DNA of 64,000 bases from Waddliaceae bacterium. GTDB lineage: Bacteria; Chlamydiota; Chlamydiia; Chlamydiales; GCA-2709385. The first letter of the stretch is position 1. Each line of letters begins with the position of its first letter. The position numbers and the translations under genes were made by a program. Of the stretch, positions 19,090 to 27,796 are shown in pieces. The notes beneath the pieces were generated by a model. That model was not told the DNA's origin and ran no database searches. It worked only from the letters and a program-made list of their open reading frames with translations. Location: contig PAQS01000035.1 of the NCBI GenBank assembly GCA_002709385.1, positions 71,590-135,589 of the forward strand. The letters run 5' to 3'.

Positions 19090-19686
19090 GTGCTCATCCG
19101 TTATTTGCTTTACTTTGGATATTTTCTTTTTTTAGTGCTCTTTTTCTTCGTTGTTGCAAAGTACTATTTCGAGCAGGAGAAGCACTTACCTATTCAAGAG
19201 CAAAAGTTAGAGGTAGAAGAGTTTGAGGATTGGAGTCTTTATGAGTCTCCGGATGGAACTTTTCGAGTACGATTACCCACTAGGCCTTTAAGAGTAAAAG
19301 AAGATCTTCCTTTAGAAGGAACGACGCTGGTTCTTGGCTATGATGTGTATACATCGGATACGTTTGAGGGAGCAAGTTATGAAGTCACTCTTATCACTTA
19401 TCCAGAAGAAGTAGATACAGAGTTTCCTGAGGTATTTTTAACAACTGTAGCTAACGAAGTTTTAGCAGCACAGGGAGCAAAAGACTTTGCTTATTTAGAT
19501 TTATCTGATTACCAAGAACATGATGCGATCATGTTTCGTGTAGAGACAGAAGAAGCAGTCATTGCAGCAAGAGCTTTATTTGTAGATAAAACGTTATACT
19601 TGCTTATGCTGAGTGATTTACCTAAGAGTTTTAGCCAAGATGATTTTCAAATGTTTGCAGATTCATTTGAGCTTGTAAGTAAATAA
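19090..19686 (+). CDS. Membrane-anchored hypothetical protein, paralogue B (198 aa)
   Basis: The frame starts with GTG at 19090 (LIRYLLYFGYFLFLVLFFFVVAKYYF forms the N-terminal membrane helix). The soluble domain follows the same plan as the upstream protein: WSLYESPDGTFRVRLPTRPL, LVLGYDVYTSDTFEGASYEV, LITYPEEVDTEFP, RALFVDKTLYLLMLSD and SFSQDDFQMFADSFELVSK. Shared blocks include D-G-x-F-R-V, Y-D-V-Y, LITYP-x-E-x-DT and F-x-x-D-D-(Y/F)-x-x-F-x-x-SFEL. Function unknown. Probably located in the inner membrane with the domain facing the periplasm. GTG use is supported by the absence of an ATG that would keep the hydrophobic segment. Confidence 0.75.
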   Translation: MLIRYLLYFGYFLFLVLFFFVVAKYYFEQEKHLPIQEQKLEVEEFEDWSLYESPDGTFRVRLPTRPLRVKEDLPLEGTTLVLGYDVYTSDTFEGASYEVTLITYPEEVDTEFPEVFLTTVANEVLAAQGAKDFAYLDLSDYQEHDAIMFRVETEEAVIAARALFVDKTLYLLMLSDLPKSFSQDDFQMFADSFELVSK

Positions 19687-19704
19687 TAAAAAGGAAATAA
19701 ACCG

Positions 19705-19869
19705 ATGAAGCAAGAGAGTTTTCAGCCAAAAGATAAGAGCTTAGAATCGCCATTGCGTCGTTTATGCCCAGCAAATGCAAAGCTCTTATCTCTGCGTTCA
19801 GCATTAAAAAATGCCTACAAAAAGCAGGCGCTTCCGCGCCCAGGCTCCATTTTCTCTATTAAAGCGTAA
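19705..19869 (+). CDS. Small basic hypothetical protein, 54 aa
   Basis: A short frame begins MKQESFQPKDKSLESPLRR and ends RPGSIFSIKA. It lies 18 bases after the preceding stop and has AAAAAGGAAA seven bases before its ATG, which supports real translation. The product is rich in lysine, arginine and leucine (LLSLRSALKNAYKKQALPR) with no membrane segment. The stop is only four bases from the convergent ankyrin gene's stop, which argues that the space is used. I do not recognise it, and it could still be a chance frame. Confidence 0.45.
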   Translation: MKQESFQPKDKSLESPLRRLCPANAKLLSLRSALKNAYKKQALPRPGSIFSIKA

Positions 19870-19873
19870 GCTT

Positions 19874-22800
19874 CTATATTTGATGCATGGATCCATGTAA
19901 TAGTTCCGCCAATTCCATTTCTTCTTGCATTTCAGCGTAATCTGCAGCACAATAGCCTGATAAGTCTTGCGCTGTTAATATAGCTCCTGTTTCTATAAGA
20001 GCTACGCAGCAGTGATAACGTAGTTCTTGAGCTGCAATGATAAGAGGGGTGGCCCCATCTACTTCACTATGAGCGTTGACTCTAGCTCCTTCTTGTAGGA
20101 GATAAGTCACCATAGTCTCACTTTCCATTTCGATAGCAGCCATCAAAGCGGTGCGTCCTCGAGAGTTTTCAAGCTCAAGATTGGCTCCAGCTTCTACAAG
20201 ACACTGTAAGCAAGAGAGATTGTGCAGTTCAATAGATAGGTGTACTAGGTTTAAACCATCTTCTATTCGATCGAGAACAGCTCTAGTTTGTCCATTCCCT
20301 GTAACCCAAGAGCAAAGTAGTTCAACGGAATCTACACAATCATTTTCTACCGCGACTTCTAGAAGTTGAAATAGACGAGGGGCATCTGTAATGCAACGTT
20401 CTAATTCCGAAAGGATTTTCTCAGCAAGAACATCGGAGCCCATTCTTAAACAAGCATGTGCAAGTTCTAATGAGTGAGGTACATTACAACTTAGTGAAGA
20501 GCCTAGGGTAATCAAGTAACTTGTTGAGCGGTAACAGCCGTGGGCACAGCAGCGATCAAGAAGCTGCTCGTGGTAATCAACAGCGGTATCAATGTTTTCT
20601 GTAAGACGTAGGCAACGAACAAGTTGTGTGTCATTTCCTCGTAGTGCCATACTAAATAAGATGTCGCGGTAACGTGGATCGTGGAAATTCCAACGTGTGC
20701 CATAGCATGCACCGTATTGTAAAATCATGGCAGCGGCGTGACGTCCTTTTTCTTGAAAAGCAGCATAAGAAAACTCGCTCAGGATTTCTCCGAGGTCGGG
20801 GATTTCTTCTAGATGCTCAAAAAGACAAGCTACGGTGTCCATGTAGCCTTTTCCTAGTGCTTCGATGATGGCATTGCGTGTGTGGTGGCAATTTAAATCG
20901 ATGAGTTCGCCGATTTCGCATTTGAGTCGAATGGTTTTTTCCATACCACGGGTGATGGCTTGAGCGAGATTTTCTGGATCTGCGTCAAGTAACTCTTGTA
21001 CAGCTCCGCGAACGACGCGAAAGATTTGAGCTGCAACCTCATCACCGCCTTGGTCCAATGCTTTTTGAGCATGTTCTTGATTCAACTTAATGAGTCGTTT
21101 TTTACGTAGAAATTGTAATAAGCTTGGAAGGTTATTGGCGATCGCAAGCTCTAAGCTATCATCGACAAGTTCTTGATGTTCTTCAATGATGGCTCCCATG
21201 GGAGTTTCTCTGAGAAGAAAATCAACGAATTCATTGCTGGATAAATGTAGGGCAAGAGAGAAGAGTTCGACGCAGCGTTCATGGTCTCCACTCGGCCATA
21301 TTCCATATTGAATGAGTTGACGTGCAAGGTCGCTACGCCCAGAGAAAAATGTTTCTTTGAGCATGGTATAAGCGAGACGCCCACTTGGATCCAAGCGTTT
21401 TTCAAAAAGAATATCTATTAGTTCATCAGCTCTAGAAGAGCTCATCATAAGGCGTATCGATCTTGTGCCAAAAGCGACATCATACTCAAGGAGTACTTTG
21501 GCATTTTCGATGTCGTTTTTAATTAAAGCTAAGTGTAGTGGATGAGGAATATCTTCATTGCTTCGATCTATGATGGAAATTCCAGCTTCTAAAAGCTGGC
21601 GCAACATAAATGAGTCTCTTAATTCAATAGCAAGTGAAAGAAGGTTGTGTTTTTTTTGCCTTTGAGAGCCTGTATGGAAGCTTGCTGAAAGATCAGGGAT
21701 TTGCTGTAAGAAATGCTGTGTGACTCGTGGGCTTTGTGCTTCTACTGCACGTAGTAAGACTTGATACTCACATGCTAGTGGTGCGATGAGTTGGTAGGTT
21801 TTATTTAAGCATTCTTTTGCATAAAGACTAGCAAGATCAGGGTGAACATGGAAAGAGTGTACGTCGATTCCACTTTCATGGGTAAACCATTGAATGAGAG
21901 CAAGGCGATCTTGAATGATCCCTTCATCGTAAATACGTTCTTGCATGTTATGGTCAAGCCCAAGAATAAGTTCTTGAAGATCTTGATTGAATTCACCACC
22001 AAAGAACATGTAGTTAAATAATTGAGCTAAAGGTGATAAATCCGCTCCCCAGAAGCGTCTTAGAGTAGTTTGAATTTGTTCTCTTCGTTCGGGGGACATA
22101 GAGTGTAGTCCTCTATGCTCGTACGCAGCTTCAATCGAACGGTAAAAACGGAACATCCAATTGATGCTACTGAGTAATTTGGGGGAGTCTAAGCCCCAAT
22201 CATGTCTTTGGCTACCAGTCCAACTGCGCACCATGTGGGAATTTTGATCTCGATACAAGATGCAGGGTTGACGGTCGCTTAAAAAGACGAGAACATATTT
22301 TAAAGTAGCGTCTTTTACGATGAGTTCTTTGATAAGAAAAACACGTCCATCCTGTAATCCTCTTAAAGCATCTTGAGAAGCACAGTATTCTTTAGAGTTG
22401 TACAGGGCCATACTGGGACCAAAAAGCTCAGTGAGGGTAGCAGATCGAGCTTCTAGATGTTCGATCATATGGTGATATGATTGATGTCCAGGAGCATACC
22501 AAATAGGGTAGTCAGCAGGATTATTCCCATGAATTTTAATTTTTTTGGCACCACTTTCAGTAAGGAATTCCATCACTCTTACCGAAGGCACTTCTTCTGT
22601 ACCTTGATCTGAATGCGGAGAAAGGAAGTGAGTGCGTGGATCAAGTCCGTCGAAAAAACTTCCATTTTGCATTTGGAAGATCGGGTAGCAAAAGAGTGGA
22701 AAATCAAGGCTTTCATTCTGCAAATTAGAGAGAAAATCTTCGACACCACTCATATCTTTTGTATCTTGAGAAATCAAGGCATGCAAAGATTTGTGGTAAG

Positions 22801-23821
22801 CGTTGAAATAATTGCCAGCAAGCTCCCAGTCTCTTGGTAAAGGAAAAGCAATAACTGGGTAGTCTAGTTTCTGATGGATAGCACGGGCGATAACTGGACG
22901 AGTATAAGGCGCATCGTCGCAAAGATGAATAAGGGTAAGGCTTTGTATTTTAAAACGTTCAAATGATTTTAGGAATGAAGAGAACGTTAGGGAGTTGAGC
23001 CCCATGATTTCTTGTCCTAAGCCCAAACCTACCAGCATCATATGATGTTCATGTAAATTTTCCCCGTGAAGGTGCGAGAAAAACTGCTCTGGGGAAAGAG
23101 CTACTCCATCTGTGTAACACTGGTCAAAAAGTTCAGCTGCAGACCATTCATCCATTTTTTCAAAAAGTTCGCCTGATTCATCTAAGCCAAAATCTTTTGG
23201 GGATGGAGAAGGCAACGAAGAAGAGCGAGGAAGGAATACAATGAAGTCGCTTCTTGGATCCCGGTTAAAATAAATCGCATATTGATCAATTTCAATGAGT
23301 TCATCTAAAAATCGAAGGCGTTGATGAAGAGTGTCATTTTGCAACATTAGAACAGATAACTGAGTCATTACAGGGTAATTTTGTTCTAATGATGAGATAA
23401 CCCAATTTGCTAAGTCGCCTTGAAAATCAGCTGTTTCCATAGCTAATGCAACAACAAGCAACTGCGCTGATGGAATAAGCTGTGTGGAGCTTGGGCTTCC
23501 ATCAAACCAGTTATGAGCAAAATTAAAGACTTTTTGTAAGCCGGAAGGAATAGGTTTATTTAAATGTTTTTCACTTAGTGACCTACAAAGTTTTTCTAAT
23601 GAAATAAGAGCATGTTGGATTTCATCAGAATTTTGAATTACACGGAGTTGTGCTCCATGAAAGTATTGATCTACTGCATGAGCGCAAAAATCTAAAAAAT
23701 CCTCAAGCTGCTGATTCTGTGTGTTATCTAGGTTATCTCCTAGTGTTTGAGCAAAAGTATCAAGTTTTGTGACTAATTGGTGTAGCGCTTGAGGGTCTTG
23801 CAAGTCTTCTTTTGACCACAT
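19874..23821 (-). CDS. Large ankyrin-repeat protein, predicted effector (1315 aa)
   Basis: Residues 1-600 are a non-repeat region I do not recognise (e.g. HHMMLVGLGLGQEIMGLNSL, DYPIWYAPGHQSYHHMIEHL, KYVLVFLSDRQPCILYRDQN). Ankyrin-like repeats follow, degenerate from about 690 to 850 (HNLLSLAIELRDSFMLRQLL, PHPLHLALIKNDIENAKVLL) and clearer near the C-terminus (LVHLSIELHNLSCLQCLVEA, GRTALMAAIEMESETMVTYL, ATPLIIAAQELRYHCCVALI). Ankyrins bind proteins, and chlamydial or amoeba-symbiont examples often act in the host cell; that role is inference. I start at the ATG at 23821, preceded by AAGGAGAGGGTG, rather than at an in-frame ATG 36 bases upstream. It is divergent from hemH. Confidence 0.8.
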   Translation of the reverse strand: MWSKEDLQDPQALHQLVTKLDTFAQTLGDNLDNTQNQQLEDFLDFCAHAVDQYFHGAQLRVIQNSDEIQHALISLEKLCRSLSEKHLNKPIPSGLQKVFNFAHNWFDGSPSSTQLIPSAQLLVVALAMETADFQGDLANWVISSLEQNYPVMTQLSVLMLQNDTLHQRLRFLDELIEIDQYAIYFNRDPRSDFIVFLPRSSSLPSPSPKDFGLDESGELFEKMDEWSAAELFDQCYTDGVALSPEQFFSHLHGENLHEHHMMLVGLGLGQEIMGLNSLTFSSFLKSFERFKIQSLTLIHLCDDAPYTRPVIARAIHQKLDYPVIAFPLPRDWELAGNYFNAYHKSLHALISQDTKDMSGVEDFLSNLQNESLDFPLFCYPIFQMQNGSFFDGLDPRTHFLSPHSDQGTEEVPSVRVMEFLTESGAKKIKIHGNNPADYPIWYAPGHQSYHHMIEHLEARSATLTELFGPSMALYNSKEYCASQDALRGLQDGRVFLIKELIVKDATLKYVLVFLSDRQPCILYRDQNSHMVRSWTGSQRHDWGLDSPKLLSSINWMFRFYRSIEAAYEHRGLHSMSPERREQIQTTLRRFWGADLSPLAQLFNYMFFGGEFNQDLQELILGLDHNMQERIYDEGIIQDRLALIQWFTHESGIDVHSFHVHPDLASLYAKECLNKTYQLIAPLACEYQVLLRAVEAQSPRVTQHFLQQIPDLSASFHTGSQRQKKHNLLSLAIELRDSFMLRQLLEAGISIIDRSNEDIPHPLHLALIKNDIENAKVLLEYDVAFGTRSIRLMMSSSRADELIDILFEKRLDPSGRLAYTMLKETFFSGRSDLARQLIQYGIWPSGDHERCVELFSLALHLSSNEFVDFLLRETPMGAIIEEHQELVDDSLELAIANNLPSLLQFLRKKRLIKLNQEHAQKALDQGGDEVAAQIFRVVRGAVQELLDADPENLAQAITRGMEKTIRLKCEIGELIDLNCHHTRNAIIEALGKGYMDTVACLFEHLEEIPDLGEILSEFSYAAFQEKGRHAAAMILQYGACYGTRWNFHDPRYRDILFSMALRGNDTQLVRCLRLTENIDTAVDYHEQLLDRCCAHGCYRSTSYLITLGSSLSCNVPHSLELAHACLRMGSDVLAEKILSELERCITDAPRLFQLLEVAVENDCVDSVELLCSWVTGNGQTRAVLDRIEDGLNLVHLSIELHNLSCLQCLVEAGANLELENSRGRTALMAAIEMESETMVTYLLQEGARVNAHSEVDGATPLIIAAQELRYHCCVALIETGAILTAQDLSGYCAADYAEMQEEMELAELLHGSMHQI

Positions 23822-23953
23822 CACCCTCTCTCCTTTTAGGCTTGTTTTCCGCCACATTATCAGAATTTACGATTAAGGCAATCATTTTCCCATTAGTTCT
23901 TGTTTATTAGGTATCTTCTCCATTAATTTAGTGCTAAAGAGGAGTAAGTAAGT

Positions 23954-24973
23954 ATGTTCGATAAAACAGTAGTGCTTTTGGTTAATTTAGGAACACCTCG
24001 TTCGGCATCGAATTCGGATGTAAAAACATATCTAAATGAGTTTCTTACGGACGGAAGAGTCATTGATATTCCTTGGTTAGCGCGGCAGTTACTTGTTCGT
24101 GGGGTGATTGTGCCTCGTCGCTATAAAGAATCTGCAGGGATTTATCGTCAGTTATGGACAGAAAACGGTTCTCCTTTATTGCATTATGGAAAAGAAGTTA
24201 GAAGGCTTTTACAAGATCGTTTGGGTGAGCGTTTTGTGGTTCGTTTAGCGATGCGTTATCAAGAACCATCTTTATTGAATGAACTGGAGTGTATAAGAAA
24301 AGAAGGGTACCAGAAGATTGTCGTTCTTCCTTTATTTCCCCAATATGCCTCAGCTACAACAGGTTCAGTTCATCAACGTGTAATGGAAACTGTAAGTACT
24401 TGGCGAAATATTCCAGAATGTACTCTTTTGCAAAGCTATCCTGAACAAAAAAAGATGATTCAAGCCATTGCAGAGCAGGCGAAAAAGAAGGATATTGCTT
24501 CCTATGATCATTATATTTTTAGCTTTCATGGTCTTCCTGAATCTCAGTTGCGAAAGAGTGATGATCGTTGTTTGAAAGATAGTGATTGTTGCAAACGCAG
24601 TAATTCTTGTTACCGTGCGCAATGTTACCGTACTGCAAGAGCGATTATTCGTGAATTAGATTTGGAAGCTACGGATTGTACAGTGGCGTTTCAATCTCGT
24701 TTAGGTTCAGATCCTTGGATTAAGCCTTATGCAGAAGATTTAATCAAAACAATGCCTAAGAAAGGGAAGAAAAAGCTATTAGTTTTTTCTCCAGCATTTG
24801 TAAGTGATTGTTTGGAAACGACTATTGAAATAGGTGTTGAGTATGCTCATTTATTTCGTGAGTGTGGGGGAGATACTTTAGATTTAGTAGAAAGTTTGAA
24901 TGATCACCCTCTTTGGATTGAAGCATTAGAAGAGTTAGTATTAGATTCTGTAGGGCAAACAGTTACTCGTTAG
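23954..24973 (+). CDS. hemH: Ferrochelatase with cysteine-rich insert
   Basis: Inserts iron into a porphyrin in the last stage of haem synthesis. The 339 residues contain the N-terminal VVLLVNLGTP, LPLFPQYASATTGSV, the catalytic SFHGLP (H192), FQSRLGSDPWIKPY and PAFVSDCLETTIEI with the metal-site glutamate. Between the catalytic histidine and the next helix lies a segment with five cysteines (C206, C212, C213, C219, C224; reads DRCLKDSDCCKRSNSCYRAQ) that is absent from the E. coli enzyme. Some bacterial ferrochelatases carry an internal [2Fe-2S] cluster in this region, so a cluster is plausible here. GAGGAGTAAG precedes the ATG. It is a single gene, divergent from the ankyrin gene. Confidence 0.95.
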   Translation: MFDKTVVLLVNLGTPRSASNSDVKTYLNEFLTDGRVIDIPWLARQLLVRGVIVPRRYKESAGIYRQLWTENGSPLLHYGKEVRRLLQDRLGERFVVRLAMRYQEPSLLNELECIRKEGYQKIVVLPLFPQYASATTGSVHQRVMETVSTWRNIPECTLLQSYPEQKKMIQAIAEQAKKKDIASYDHYIFSFHGLPESQLRKSDDRCLKDSDCCKRSNSCYRAQCYRTARAIIRELDLEATDCTVAFQSRLGSDPWIKPYAEDLIKTMPKKGKKKLLVFSPAFVSDCLETTIEIGVEYAHLFRECGGDTLDLVESLNDHPLWIEALEELVLDSVGQTVTR

Positions 24974-24991
24974 TTACTTATTATTTGTATC

Positions 24992-25021
24992 TTTGCCTCT
25001 CTTAGATTGATGTGCTATAAT
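24992..25021 (+). promoter_or_regulatory. Probable promoter of def
   Basis: TTTGCC, an 18-bp spacer and a perfect TATAAT at 25016-25021, with an extended -10 TG two bases upstream, lie about 35 bases before the def ATG. The leader would be short. Confidence 0.5.
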
Positions 25022-25056
25022 GAGAATAGATTTCGGATATAAGAGGATATAGATTC

Positions 25057-25611
25057 ATGGATGATATTTGTTTGCGCTATTATGGTGACCCAATTTTAAG
25101 AACTCGTTGTCGTGAGGTTGAAGAAATAACAGACGAGATTCGCGATTTTGTAGAGCAAATGAAAAAAGTAATGATCGAAAGTAACGGCCAAGGATTGGCT
25201 GCTCCTCAATTAGGTCAGGATATACGTATTTTTACTACAACTATGTGGGAAGAAAGTGCAGATGGAAAGTGGGGGCCTGGTCCTATAAAAGTATTCATCA
25301 ACCCAGTTCTTAGCGCTCCGTCAGATGAAGTAGAGATAGAGCAAGAAGGGTGCTTGTCTTTTCCTGGTTTTCGTGTAGATGTTGATCGGCCTATTCAGAT
25401 CACTGTGGAGTGGATGGATCTTGAAGGTAAATATCATAAGGAAACTTTCGAAGATAATGAAGCTCGTTGCTGTATGCATGAAAATGATCACTTGAATGGA
25501 GTTCTTCATATTGATCGAACAAGTAAAAGAGAACGCCAACGTGTAGATGTTTATTTGAGAGATCTAAAGAAGCGCTATAAAAAAGAACAGAAAAAGCGTT
25601 TAAAGAAATAA
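25057..25611 (+). CDS. def: Peptide deformylase
   Basis: Removes the formyl group from the N-terminal methionine of new proteins. All three family motifs are intact in the 184 residues: GQGLAAPQ (44-51), EGCLS (97-101, metal ligand C99) and HENDHLNG (141-148, ligands H141 and H145, catalytic E142). The C-terminus is a basic helix (LRDLKKRYKKEQKKRLKK), longer than in E. coli and possibly ribosome-associating. AGAGGATA lies upstream of the ATG. The gene is monocistronic, with its own promoter and a strong terminator shared with the convergent flagellin gene. Confidence 0.97.
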   Translation: MDDICLRYYGDPILRTRCREVEEITDEIRDFVEQMKKVMIESNGQGLAAPQLGQDIRIFTTTMWEESADGKWGPGPIKVFINPVLSAPSDEVEIEQEGCLSFPGFRVDVDRPIQITVEWMDLEGKYHKETFEDNEARCCMHENDHLNGVLHIDRTSKRERQRVDVYLRDLKKRYKKEQKKRLKK

Positions 25612-25645
25612 AAAAAGCGGTGTATGAAATACACCGCTTTTTTTG
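25611..25645. terminator. Bidirectional terminator between def and flagellin 1
   Basis: AAAAAAGCGGTGTAT and ATACACCGCTTTTTTT form a stem with GAA as the loop; A and T runs at the ends suit both strands. Confidence 0.85.
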
Positions 25646-25668
25646 TGTAATAGGTATATATGTGACGT

Positions 25669-26469
25669 TTAAAATTGTAAAAATTGTTGTGCATTCTGTA
25701 CTTGTCGATTGAGCTGAGCCAAAACAGCTTGGCTTGCACTTAGAACGACTTGGTTGCGAGTAAATTCTCCAGTTTCTTTTGCTAAATCAATGTTGCGTAT
25801 TGCAGATTCTCCCTGGCCAAGACCATTGATGTAGGATCTGCTGATAGTTAGAGAACGCTCCATTCTTGCTGCATGGCTACGGGCTTGCCCGCGGAATACA
25901 GTAAGAGAACCGATTCTTTCTGTAAGACGTGAAACGGCACTTTGAGCGCGAGTGTTATTTGTAAGGCTTAATGCACTGAATGAGAGTAAACTTAGTCTCA
26001 CTCGACTAAATGTGACTGTATCAGTAGTTTCGAGTCCAATGCGAATTGTTGTTGTGGTCTCGAATAAACGAGTACCATTGTATTGTGAATTAGCAGCGAT
26101 GTCTTCTATTTCTTGATCGAGAAGTTTAAACTCTTGATCCAGTGCATTTAAATCTTCGGTAGATTTTGTTGGGTCTAGAGCTGCAGAAGCAAGCTCTTGC
26201 ATTCTTTGAATAATATCAGAAACTTGTCCCAGAATAGCATCTTGCGTAGAAGCATAACCTTTCGCACCTTCCATGGACGAAATCAACGCGTTATTTCCTT
26301 TAATAAGGCTACGGAAATTGTCAGCAACGCCAAGTTCACCAGAACCATCAGTAGAATGACCGAACTTAGAGCCTGTAGCAAGGCGCTGAGCAGCACGGCT
26401 TAAATTGTCAATATTTTGAGTGTAAGGAACATACGCTTGAGCAGCAAGATTATTGTGATAAACTAACAT
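25669..26469 (-). CDS. Flagellin 1
   Basis: A 266-residue filament subunit. The N-terminal D0/D1 region reads HNNLAAQAYVPYTQNIDNLS, QRLATGSKF and GELGVADNFRSLIKG, matching the bacterial flagellin plan N-x-x-A-x-x-A...L-x-x-S/A-x-x-R-L-A-T/S-G. The middle has QELASAALDPTKSTEDLNAL and SQYNGTRLFE. The C-terminal D1/D0 has GQGESAIRNIDLAKETGEFT, QVVLSASQAVLAQLNRQ and VQNAQQFLQ. The variable D2/D3 domains are essentially absent, giving a compact flagellin. I start at 26469 because GGAGG is six bases before this ATG; an earlier in-frame ATG would add only four residues and overlap the ribosome site. Flagellins are absent from Chlamydia proper but have been reported from marine Chlamydiota genomes. 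Confidence 0.93.
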   Translation of the reverse strand: MLVYHNNLAAQAYVPYTQNIDNLSRAAQRLATGSKFGHSTDGSGELGVADNFRSLIKGNNALISSMEGAKGYASTQDAILGQVSDIIQRMQELASAALDPTKSTEDLNALDQEFKLLDQEIEDIAANSQYNGTRLFETTTTIRIGLETTDTVTFSRVRLSLLSFSALSLTNNTRAQSAVSRLTERIGSLTVFRGQARSHAARMERSLTISRSYINGLGQGESAIRNIDLAKETGEFTRNQVVLSASQAVLAQLNRQVQNAQQFLQF

Positions 26470-26715
26470 ATTAACCTCCATGTATTATCTATTAATTCCT
26501 TTCCGGGGAATAGAAATACTATTTTTATATATAGACTTATAAAACTTATTATCTGTGATCCTTCGGGCTTATTATGTTTATTATGTACACCGATCTCTCA
26601 CACAAGTATTATCGGAATATTTCAAGAAGGGTAATAAAGAATTAAATAAGTGCTTGCTTTTAAGTCTTATAAAAAATAAAAAACTGGATTTTTTTGTAAA
26701 AATAAGAAAGATTGT

Positions 26716-26839
26716 CGTGGACAACGTGGACAACGTGGACAACGTGGACAACGTGGACAATGTGGACAATGTGGACAATGTGGACAATGTGGACATGTGG
26801 ACATGTGGATAATGTAGATAATATGGGCAGTATGGATAA
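26716..26839. repeat. 9-bp minisatellite between the two flagellin genes
   Basis: Tandem CGTGGACAA units (five perfect copies from 26716 to 26760) pass into three TGTGGACAA copies (to 26787). Two 8-base shortened copies and then decayed units (TGTGGATAA, TGTAGATAA, TATGGATAA) continue to 26839. The graded decay suggests growth by replication slippage, with the youngest copies on the left. The array lies upstream of flagellin 1 on the minus strand, behind about 230 bp of AT-rich leader (26482-26715) in which I see no clear promoter. Confidence 0.9.
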
Positions 26840-26845
26840 TGCAAA

Positions 26846-26871
26846 ATGGACAAGATGTTCATCTTGTCCAT
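26846..26871 (-). terminator. Probable terminator of flagellin 2
   Basis: ATGGACAAGATG and CATCTTGTCCAT make a 12-bp stem with a two-base loop 30 bases after the flagellin 2 stop on the minus strand. The T-run after it is short. The GGACAA string inside the stem is the same as in the neighbouring minisatellite, so the array may have grown from this hairpin. Confidence 0.6.
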
Positions 26872-26900
26872 AAAAGAAAAATAGAGTTGTAAAAAAGAAA

Positions 26901-27707
26901 TTATTGGAGATTCGACAAGAAAACAGAAGCAGAACTAGGTAAACGCTGTACAGATGCTAGCACTGTTTGAGCACTGGTGGAGATTACCTGTTTTCGAGTA
27001 AATTCTCCGGTTTCTTCTGCTAAATCAACGTTACGAATGGCAGACTCTGTCGCTCCAAGATTACTCACCATTTCCCGACTTACAGAAATAGTACGTTCAA
27101 CTCTTGAGCCTTGTGCCTGAGAAATAGCCCGCATGACATTTAAAGAAGCTAGCCGCTCAGCCAAACGTGATACAGCACTTTGTGCTGCGGTTGTATTGGT
27201 AACGCTAAGGTTACTAAAAGATAAAAGACTTAAACGAACCCGACTGAAAACAACAGTATCCGTCGTTTCTAAACCAATTCGCACGGTAGTCGTCGTTTCA
27301 AAGAGTCTTGTTCCATTATAAGTAGAATTTGCCGCAAGATCTTCAACTTCTTGATCAAGAGCAGCAAACTCCGTATTCAATGCAGCTCTTTCATCTGCTG
27401 TCTTGGTTGTATCAAGAGCAGAAGTCGCTAATTCGTTCATACGCTGTATGATATCAGCCACTTCAGATAAAATTTCATCTTGTGTTTGTGCATAACCCTT
27501 AGCGTCTTCTTGCCCACTAATAAGAGCATTTATTCCTTTAATCTTTCTTCTAAAATCATTTGCAATACCTAGCTCAGCATTACCAGAACTTAAAGGAGCA
27601 TACTTTTCCCCAGTAGATAATTTCAAAGATGAGTTCTGTAAACTATTAAGGCTTTGTATATAGGGAACAAAGACACTAGCGGCGATAGTATTTGATCCAA
27701 TAATCAT
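26901..27707 (-). CDS. Flagellin 2
   Basis: A 268-residue paralogue of flagellin 1. It has SNTIAASVFVPYIQSLNSLQ, LKLSTGEKYAP, AELGIANDFRRKIKGINALI, ADIIQRMNELATSALDTTKT, LEDLAANSTYNGTRLFE-like text (VEDLAANSTYNGTRLFE) and a C-terminus GATESAIRNVDLAEETGEFT with SAQTVLASVQRLPS. The two proteins share long identical blocks around YNGTRLFETTTT and RIGLETTD but differ at both termini, so they may build different filament segments or be expressed at different times. A GAGGA ribosome site precedes the ATG. The upstream 124 bp is shared with the divergent GAF/HD-GYP gene and holds sigma-28-like -10 boxes on both strands. Confidence 0.93.
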   Translation of the reverse strand: MIIGSNTIAASVFVPYIQSLNSLQNSSLKLSTGEKYAPLSSGNAELGIANDFRRKIKGINALISGQEDAKGYAQTQDEILSEVADIIQRMNELATSALDTTKTADERAALNTEFAALDQEVEDLAANSTYNGTRLFETTTTVRIGLETTDTVVFSRVRLSLLSFSNLSVTNTTAAQSAVSRLAERLASLNVMRAISQAQGSRVERTISVSREMVSNLGATESAIRNVDLAEETGEFTRKQVISTSAQTVLASVQRLPSSASVFLSNLQ

Positions 27708-27744
27708 TTTTTATCCTCATCAGAGAAACCTCATTCTATTGTTT

Positions 27745-27796
27745 CTATCGGACAAATTAGGAAATGCATAATGAAAAATATCATTTGAGACGATAG
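27745..27796. promoter_or_regulatory. Divergent sigma-28-like promoter elements (weak)
   Basis: On the minus strand TCCGATAG (27745-27752) resembles the sigma-28 -10 consensus GCCGATAA at six of eight positions and faces flagellin 2. On the plus strand GACGATAG (27789-27796) also matches six of eight and faces the HD-GYP gene, with TAATGAAA 12 bases upstream as a partial -35. The -35 matches are poor on both strands, so this is a suggestion only. Confidence 0.3.

Noticed and set aside
26716-26839. Possible CRISPR array
   Set aside because: Units are 9 bp and directly adjacent with no spacers; it is a minisatellite.
26555-26871. Open frames on both strands through the minisatellite (VDNVDN... 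and LSTLST...)
   Set aside because: A 9-bp unit keeps any frame open, the peptides are pure repeat, and there are no ribosome sites; they are by-products of the array.
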